NCBI RefSeq assembly: GCF_035594125.1
Contig: NC_087151.1
Coordinates: 15,527,501 to 15,591,500 of the forward strand
DNA: 64,000 nt
Direction of reading: 5' to 3'
DNA from: Scylla paramamosain
Taxonomy: Eukaryota > Arthropoda > Malacostraca > Decapoda > Portunidae
Part shown: piece after piece, positions 57,865 through 64,000 of the stretch
How the letters are laid out: each line of letters begins with the position of its first letter
Position numbering within the stretch: position 1 is the first letter of the stretch
The notes under the pieces: generated by a model
What the model saw: only the letters and a program-made list of their open reading frames with translations
What the model was told of the DNA's origin: nothing
Database searches by the model: none
Program-made: the position numbers and the translations under genes

Positions 57865-60800
57865 ACAAAGTGAACCATAAATTTCCCCACCAAGAGGGAA
57901 GAAGAGGTAGGGGGGCGTGGCTTCTAGATCAACTTAGCCTGCGGTGATTTTTTATTCATTTTTTTTTATTTTATAGTTACAATGGCTAAACAACAGATAC
58001 CACGGTGATATTAATCCCTGCTGATTTCCCTAGTGATATCTTATTTAATTTCATTGATGTTTAATTTTTCTTACAATTTTTAGTCCACATTTTTTTCCGT
58101 TAATTTCAGATATCATTGGTCAATTGCGGAGTAATAAGAGCAAGCCAGGTTGTAATAAGATAATTTCTAGTTTCAAGCTGAGCTTCTCCCAGGCACTGGC
58201 CAACAGAGTGTCTGCTTGTCCCCACCAGTGTCACTACCCACTGGACCACGTTGGGGTCCTCGCGACGGGGATACAAACTAGGCTGGCCCACCTCACTCAA
58301 CATTTTGTCATTATGAAGAAAAATATTCCATCTACAGTACTTAGCGTGCCAATCTGGTTCTTCTTATCGGGCACAGATGATTAAGAATTTAGTTAAATGT
58401 AACTGTTCAGCTGCTGTGTGCAGACTGTTTTGGTGAGACGCTGAATGATTAGCAAAATGAGAAAGACAAAAAAGACAGTGTGGAGCTCCATGTCACTAGT
58501 TTATATTCCCGCTTGCAAGCCTGACAGCCACAGCCAAACCTGCCGGGCCAGTCGTGCCTCACACTCAGCGCTGCCAGGCTCCAGCCTCAGCCCCGCTTCC
58601 ATGTTGTGCGTTCCCACACCACTGGAGACTGCCGGATGTTTTCTAGCGTTGAAAGATTACTGGATTATCTTCAGTGTTCAAAATGCGGGAATATTGTTAA
58701 TTCTGCGTCATCTGCATTCATTTATATTATGTTTGATTATATACAATCAATCTTTCTTCGACGTGGCTCACATTCCGGTGTTGAAAATTTAACTGGTAGA
58801 CGCGTTATGTTCATTACGTATACGTTACAGGAAAACAAGAATAGTTGTGTGACAATGATGAGGTTGATATCTGTAAAGCATTCCTAAACTGTCCAGCTGA
58901 TATGCAATCCTGTTTTTAGTCTCGGGTCACTCGCCACGAGTTCAGTCGTCTGTGATGTGATCAGTACAGGCGCACTGTGGTGTGCGTGTTGAACGTCATT
59001 CCAAGATGGAGACAACTTAAAACACATTTCCGCAGCACCATCACATCGCCAGGGATTATACAACACTTTCAGGGCTCACTGCTTCATGGCTCATGACTTG
59101 CGTATATAAGCTACATGAAAATGAATGCGTTGTGCTGCAGTTAAATGCGGCTGCTTATGAACGGGTAGCTACCCACCCAGCGGTGAAAACACGGTACATA
59201 GGTCACTGTTTGAAACATTCGTGTGTGTAGGTGATAGTGTGACAACAAAACGTAAGGTTTTCGTATTTGTATTGGACATACATTTCTCTTAATTACAGAT
59301 CTTTACACGTAGGTAACGTAAGTTACATATCGTCGCTACCTCCATTGTATGGCCATACTTATAAGTGCATCACATGATAAATGCACTTGATCAGTTCCTC
59401 CTGCCACACCAGTGTGAGTCTAACACCTCTATTTATTTTCGAGGCTCATTGGGAGGATCTCCGACAGCTGCAACAATTTTATGATAAGTAAATGTAAAGT
59501 GATCATTAACATTGGTTCCGTTTTAATCGTCTAGCAATAATAATAACAACGATAACTTTAATACGGGGATGTTTTTTTTTTCTTTTTTTTTTTCTTTGAG
59601 AAGGAGTAGGTATTATTTGCTGGAATCCTGCTGGGCTGAGAGCAGGAGCACTGGGTCACCAGAAGGTAACTTGCCCATCAGTTTTCTGTAGGCGCCTCCC
59701 TCCTACAGCATTTTAACAAGTAGAGTAGATATTTTTTGTTAAAATTTTCAACTCCCTATCGGCGCCTTTCTAAACCATAATCAGCTGATGCAGCACGAAG
59801 TTGACCGCTCCTTACTGTGAAGAGACATGTGTAGATAATAAACACTTGTACATTTGTATGTATATATGTACACAGAAGCCTGTAAAACATCAGCAGAGGC
59901 TGCACTGTGGCATGTAACCTGCAGTGTACCATATAACACCTCCAGTCAGTGTATTCCAGCGTGTGGTGTGCAAACTGCGAAGTCTAGTGTTCTTTCATGC
60001 GTGGCAATAACACAGAAGGTGGCGTCACATTAGTCAATATGTGATGGGCATGAGCTCCAATGACGCGAATTAGCTGGCTGGGTGATTTGCTTTTGGGATC
60101 TGACTTGAGTTTACTCATAGCCTTTGGTAGAAGCTGCTCGGCAAACAACCAGCAAATGGGTCAAGTGCATTGAAATTGAAAGGATGTTGAGTGACCCCTA
60201 TGGGGTGACCCTGCAGACAGCGTCAATTCATGCATTTTTACATCCAAGTCAAATCCCTGTATTGTAATACTGATTGATCTAGAAAATCCTTGTTCCATTA
60301 TGCTATACGATAGTATACCAATAACAAGGTATAGTATTTGAAACTTCTATACTATACTCTATTAATAAATGAAGGCCAGTCCCGTAAACTTCTCAGTGGT
60401 CATAACTGAACAAAAACACAATCTTCTCTACTGTATTTAGAACACCAGGTGAGTTTAGGTAATGCTGTGACAACTGGCCTTCATCGCTGTTTATAGTGGA
60501 GAAGTACATGAGGTCTGTACCTGAAGTACATGTGACATTGCTAGTCAGTCACTATGAGGACACCAGTAAATTTGCCCCTAACAAAATCTCACTACCCAAG
60601 TTCATGCTCGTTGAATTTTGCTAAGTGTGATGCCAGCCTGTCTCTCACTTCCTGGGGCTACCAACTACCTTTGTGTGGCTGGGGGTTTGCTGCAACTAGC
60701 ATGGCATTGTCACATTGGTGTCAAGAGCATCCTGTTACTACCACAGACTTGGTGGGAATCCACACTATGAAGCATCTCAGTCTTTTCTGATCCTTACTGT

Positions 60801-61540
60801 GTTGCAGCATGTCTGTCTTACAAAATGAAGGTTTATAGACGACTACTCCATCTATTACCCTCCCATGAGGTCCTGTCTGTGTGCAGCTTTCTTGAAGTCC
60901 TCAACACCTGGTCCTCACATTATGCTCCTTTTTTTCAAGACCTGTAACCTAGTATAGGTGTGTTGAAGGTGAATCTTGCAAGTGGGCAAGGAGGTGGCCA
61001 TGAAAGTAAGGAGACATCACCATCCTACTACTTCGGCTCCAGCTTTCATCCTTGATTCACGTTCCCATCCACAATTGTATTCACCAGTTACAGTGAGTTC
61101 CTGAACTTAGTACTATGTACACTGTTTCAGTGGTACAATAAACAGGATTTAAGTTCTATTTCTTGGGGAAGTTGTTGGTAAAGGCCAATGTTTCACTTCC
61201 TCGTGAAATGTCTTGCTGTTGTGAGTGCATGTTGCTTGACAAAGTTGTTGCATGAAATATAACTACATCTGCTGCCCTAGAATGTAATTAGAGTATGAGG
61301 CTGATTCATTCACTTGATTTATTATGCATGAGGAACCTTAATTAACTTAATTAATTGTAAGATCTTAAATATGATAATGAGTGTAAAGCAAGTGTATAAA
61401 CCCCAGTATTATAAACCCATAGCATTATGGTGCAGGTGTTGACAATAAGAACAGAATAATAGTAAGTAGGAACAGAGACCTGCCTTCTCTGGAGTTTGTC
61501 AGTGTCCTCCAATATTGCCATCCTTCTGATGTTCACCCTC
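57865..61540. other. Single-copy intronic sequence
   Basis: Low in microsatellites compared with the rest of the window. No convincing exon, RNA gene or transposon. A 93-codon frame at 58,606-58,887 with one CxxC pair has no family I recognise. Confidence 0.55.
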
Positions 61541-61546
61541 CCCCAG

Positions 61547-61760
61547 GCCTGCGGGATATACTCAAGTCATGGCAAGAGATGTGCAATGAAATTTCTATGA
61601 AGTCATATGATTACCTGGACTACCGGGACCACCACTTTGACTCTGACCTGGAGGTGTTTGCGGCCAGTGTGAGGGAGCTGCTGCGCCGCATCCACATAAT
61701 GGTGGAGAAGGAACACGAGGAGATCTGGGAGACACCCATGGCCTATAAGATGCTGGCTAG
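61547..61760 (+). CDS. DNAH5-like: Dynein heavy chain exon 12 (phase 1-2)
   Basis: The acceptor is CCTCCCCCAG; the donor is CTAG|GTAGGG. The peptide has LRDILKSWQEMCNEISMKSY, DYLDYRDHHFDSDLEVFAAS, and ELLRRIHIMVEKEHEE, equivalent to the family segment with YNFLDxRxxxFDxDYExF. Confidence 0.94.
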
Positions 61761-61857
61761 GTAGGGAAGTGGAAGATGGCATGCTAAGCCTTAACTCAGC
61801 ATAGATATGGGACATTGTTTATATCTCTTTCTTCATATCCCTTGCTGTCTAATGCTT

Positions 61858-61992
61858 TTAAGTCTACTCTCAAGAAGAGGATTCTGAAGCATCTGTCTGC
61901 TCATAACTTACTTTCTGATTGCCAGCATGGATTCCACAAAGGACAGTTCACTGGTGATCTTCCAGATTTCCTTACTGAAAACTCTTAAGAAT
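61858..61992 (+). mobile_element. Old LINE-A-like RT fragment
   Basis: The conceptual translation (STLKKRILKHLSAHNLLSD, CQHGFHKGQFTGDLPDFLTE) matches the LINE-A RT segment ESILNRKILKHLSLHNLLSD / RQYGFRQGRSTGDLLAFLTE with clearly greater divergence than copies 1-5 have from one another. In dynein intron 12. Confidence 0.8.
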
Positions 61993-62112
61993 CTTTTTAA
62001 GCTCTCAGCCAGCCTCTTCCTCACAAAAAAGAAAAAAGATAATATCTGGGGCAACCTTGTGTACAATTTTGTTGACTAATAATTCCAGTATTGTGGACAT
62101 ATTCCTTGGCAG

Positions 62113-62270
62113 GTTTGAGAAGATTGCTACTGTGGTGCCTCAGCTGGATGTAGAGGGTAAATATAAGAGGATCTTGGCAAGATACCACCAGGAGATAGAG
62201 AAAGTCTCGCGCATTTATTGCCGTCAGTGTGAAAGTCCACCACAGCTCCGAGGTCTCCCTCCTGTAGCTG
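62113..62270 (+). CDS. DNAH5-like: Dynein heavy chain exon 13 (phase 2-1)
   Basis: The acceptor is CCTTGGCAG; the donor is GCTG|GTGAGG. It encodes FEKIATVVPQLDVEGKYKR, YHQEIEKVSRIYCRQ and PPQLRGLPPVAG, matching the LLxxYxxDIxxxSKLY and PPxxRNxPPVAG region of axonemal tails. Confidence 0.95.
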
Positions 62271-62569
62271 GTGAGGGAATGAAGTTTTATTTTTACCCTC
62301 TACTTTGAATTGCAGGAACTCATGACTTACAGAAACTATAAGTTCCCCAAACTTCCTTTTCATGAATAATAAAGGGAGAGTGCAGTGTTACTGTGGCCAA
62401 AACTTAATGCCACTCCTGTTTTGTTATCATTATATATTTTGATGAACACAGTAATTGCAGACTGGAGCACAGAAATTGTATTAGCACAAAACTTTTATCA
62501 CTATCCATTGTCCCCTTAATGTATTGTATACACAGATTATTCAACAAGGAAATTAATCATCTCTTACAG

Positions 62570-62751
62570 GAAAGATTCAGTGGGCTCGCAGTCTTTTCCT
62601 TCACCTGGAAGAACCAATGATGTTCTTCAAGGATCACCCAATGCTACTGAAAATGCCAGAGGGAAAGGAGGCAGTAAAGAAATATAATCGTATTGGAAGA
62701 ACACTGGTACAATATGAGTTGGCATATTATGATGCCTGGAGGAAACAGAGT
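62570..62751 (+). CDS. DNAH5-like: Dynein heavy chain exon 14 (phase 1-0)
   Basis: The acceptor is TCTCTTACAG; the donor is AGT|GTAAGT. It encodes GKIQWARSLFLHLEEPMMFF, KYNRIGRTLVQYELAYYDAW. The G-K-I-x-WARxLxxxxxxPM motif is one of the best conserved in axonemal dynein tails. Confidence 0.96.
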
Positions 62752-62847
62752 GTAAGTATTTTGTATCTTGAGAAATTATATTCAGTTAGTACTTAATAAA
62801 ATTTCACCTGCTATGTTTGTAAAATATCTACTTTACTGTTCTCACAG

Positions 62848-63054
62848 ATGAATGACATCCAAAAGTCACTTCGATGCACACTAGTGGTGCGGCGGCCAGA
62901 CACTGAGGAGCTGTATGTCAATTGGGACCCAAGAATCTCAACACTGCTGCATGAAGCCACCAAGATCCAGCAGCTGGGCTTTGATGTACCATACATGACA
63001 CAGCTCCTCCTCAACAGAGCACCACTACTACTCAAGAAAAGAGACATAGTCAAG
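62848..63054 (+). CDS. DNAH5-like: Dynein heavy chain exon 15 (69 codons, phase 0-0)
   Basis: The acceptor is GTTCTCACAG; the donor is AAG|GTGAGT. The peptide has MNDIQKSLRCTLVVRRPDT, ELYVNWDPRISTLLHEATK, IQQLGFDVPYMTQLLL. The L-x-V-N-x-D-P-x-I-x-x-L-x-x-E-x-x motif is classic DHC_N1. Confidence 0.96.
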
Positions 63055-63284
63055 GTGAGTGACAAGCACACTTGATCATTGTTGCACCTCTTGCTGTACA
63101 TAAATGCAATTAAAGCCTGTAGGTATGCAGATATTAAAAAAAGAGGTCTAACATATGTTACATGAAGAAAAATTAGTGATATGAAGTATCAAGATCTATA
63201 CATGTTCTTTGTATGTGAGTCAGCATACAAAGAATTAAACGAGGTCTTATCATCTTGTCCATGATGAAAATACTGTTTCGTCAG

Positions 63285-63484
63285 CAGCACCTGCTGAATG
63301 AACACACCCGAGTGTTGGACAAAGTTAGCAAGAGTCTAACCCCCCTGCTGGTCCCACATGTCACCAGACTGAAGGAGGCACTGAATCCTCTCCTCATCAG
63401 CCTCACCTGGTCTTCCATCCAGGCACACAGCTACTTTGACCAGGCATTCCAGGCTGTCAGAACCTTTGAGGTGCTTATTGACAG
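63285..63484 (+). CDS. DNAH5-like: Dynein heavy chain exon 16 (phase 0-2)
   Basis: The acceptor is GTTTCGTCAG; starting 3 bp later after the next CAG is equally in frame. The donor is ACAG|GTGAGT. It encodes QHLLNEHTRVLDKVSKSL, LLVPHVTRLKEALNPLLI, SLTWSSIQAHSYFDQAFQAV. The LxPGLxxLTWTS-like motif is recognisable. Confidence 0.95.
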
Positions 63485-63627
63485 GTGAGTCACTATCTCA
63501 CACTTGGTATGAGTTACCTATCTTGTTGTCTAGATCTTTATATGAATATATTATATATCTACTTATATCTTCAGTTTTAAGCCTCCTCCATAAGGGACTG
63601 TAATGAAGTAACTATATATATATTCTT

Positions 63628-63629
<2 letters not shown>

Positions 63630-63710
<81 letters not shown>
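63630..63710. repeat. (TA)n microsatellite
   Basis: 81 bp of perfect TA in dynein intron 16. Confidence 0.97.
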
Positions 63711-63712
<2 letters not shown>

Positions 63713-63815
63713 TCATTTTTCTTTTCATATTACTATGTGTTTTCTGTATATATGGAAATGATGCCCCATTTAAACAACACCAATATTTCCTCAAGTCTAC
63801 ATATGCACTTGACAG

Positions 63816-63960
63816 AGTGAATGACATCTTCCACCACCGCATGGAGGGTGTGCTGGCAGCCATGTCCAGTGTGAGACTGTATGTACTGCCTGACACATCA
63901 CCCTGGACACTGGATCTGTTTGTGCACAATACTTGGCTCACCTGCTGTCAAGCTGCTCAA
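63816..63960 (+). CDS. DNAH5-like: Dynein heavy chain exon 17, last in window (phase 2-0)
   Basis: The acceptor is GCACTTGACAG; the donor is CAA|GTGAGT at 63,961. It encodes RVNDIFHHRMEGVLAAMSS, SPWTLDLFVHNTWLTCCQAA. The R-V-N-D-I/L start is the conserved family block after the LLDR end of the previous exon. The gene clearly continues past the window. Confidence 0.94.
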
Positions 63961-64000
63961 GTGAGTAATAATGAACATTTCTTTATCTATATGAATAAAT

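Noticed and set aside
58200..58290. tRNA-derived SINE on the - strand
   Set aside because: An A-box-like TGGTCCAGTGG is present but there is no B box and no poly(A) or tail.
58606..58887. 93-codon frame with CxxC as a gene
   Set aside because: No start context, splice partner or recognised family; it lies within a dynein intron.

Overview
This is a 64 kb eukaryotic (animal) window from a repeat-dense genome, very probably a decapod crustacean and perhaps a crab. The reasons are extreme dinucleotide and trinucleotide microsatellite density (uninterrupted (TA)n, (CT)n and (GA)n tracts of 300-450 bp), several LINE families of the kind abundant in decapod assemblies, PIF/Harbinger elements, and one spliced gene with tiny exons and very long introns. 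The taxonomic call is inference; the splice structure and repeats are read directly.

The only host gene I can support is the 5' part of a dynein heavy chain of the DNAH5/DNAH8 (outer-arm gamma) group on the + strand. Seventeen exons between 10,622 and 63,960 join with consistent GT-AG boundaries and phases into 2,700 nt, or 900 codons without a stop. They cover the N-terminal tail (DHC_N1 region). No first methionine is identified, and the linker, AAA+ motor and stalk lie beyond the right edge.

Layout: 1-10,621 is non-coding (5' flank or an earlier intron) with microsatellites, several short diverged tandem arrays (about 145 bp at 1.0-1.5 kb, a minisatellite at 1.9-2.2 kb, 120 bp at 8.2-8.4 kb) and one LINE 3' fragment. 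10,622-17,853 holds dynein exons 1-4; intron 3 contains a perfect 244-bp inverted repeat enclosing a truncated LINE. 17,854-44,978 is one 27-kb intron packed with LINEs: LINE-D (CR1/L2-like, - strand) 3' ends at 19.5 and 32.8 kb and an EN/RT body at 28.7-30.7 kb; LINE-B at 21.2-22.7 kb (- strand); LINE-C (I-like: gag zinc knuckles, EN, RT, RNase H) at 22.8-28.4 kb (+ strand); and three long LINE-A copies at 34.3-44.7 kb, one inverted. 44,979-50,618 holds exons 5-11, with a second LINE-B inserted at 45.7-48.2 kb. 50,619-61,546 is an 11-kb intron with two PIF/Harbinger-like elements (TIRs and TWA-type target duplications) and a fifth LINE-A (- strand). 61,547-63,960 holds exons 12-17 in compact spacing.

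I found no RNA gene, CRISPR array or new enzymatic system. The unusual signals are architectural: microsatellites that begin exactly at dynein splice donors or form acceptor pyrimidine tracts, the perfect 244-bp inverted repeat, two LINE copies sharing one frameshift next to the catalytic site, LINE tails passing into long (TA)n tracts, and an Arg-Arg-Asn-Ser-bearing extra exon in the dynein tail.
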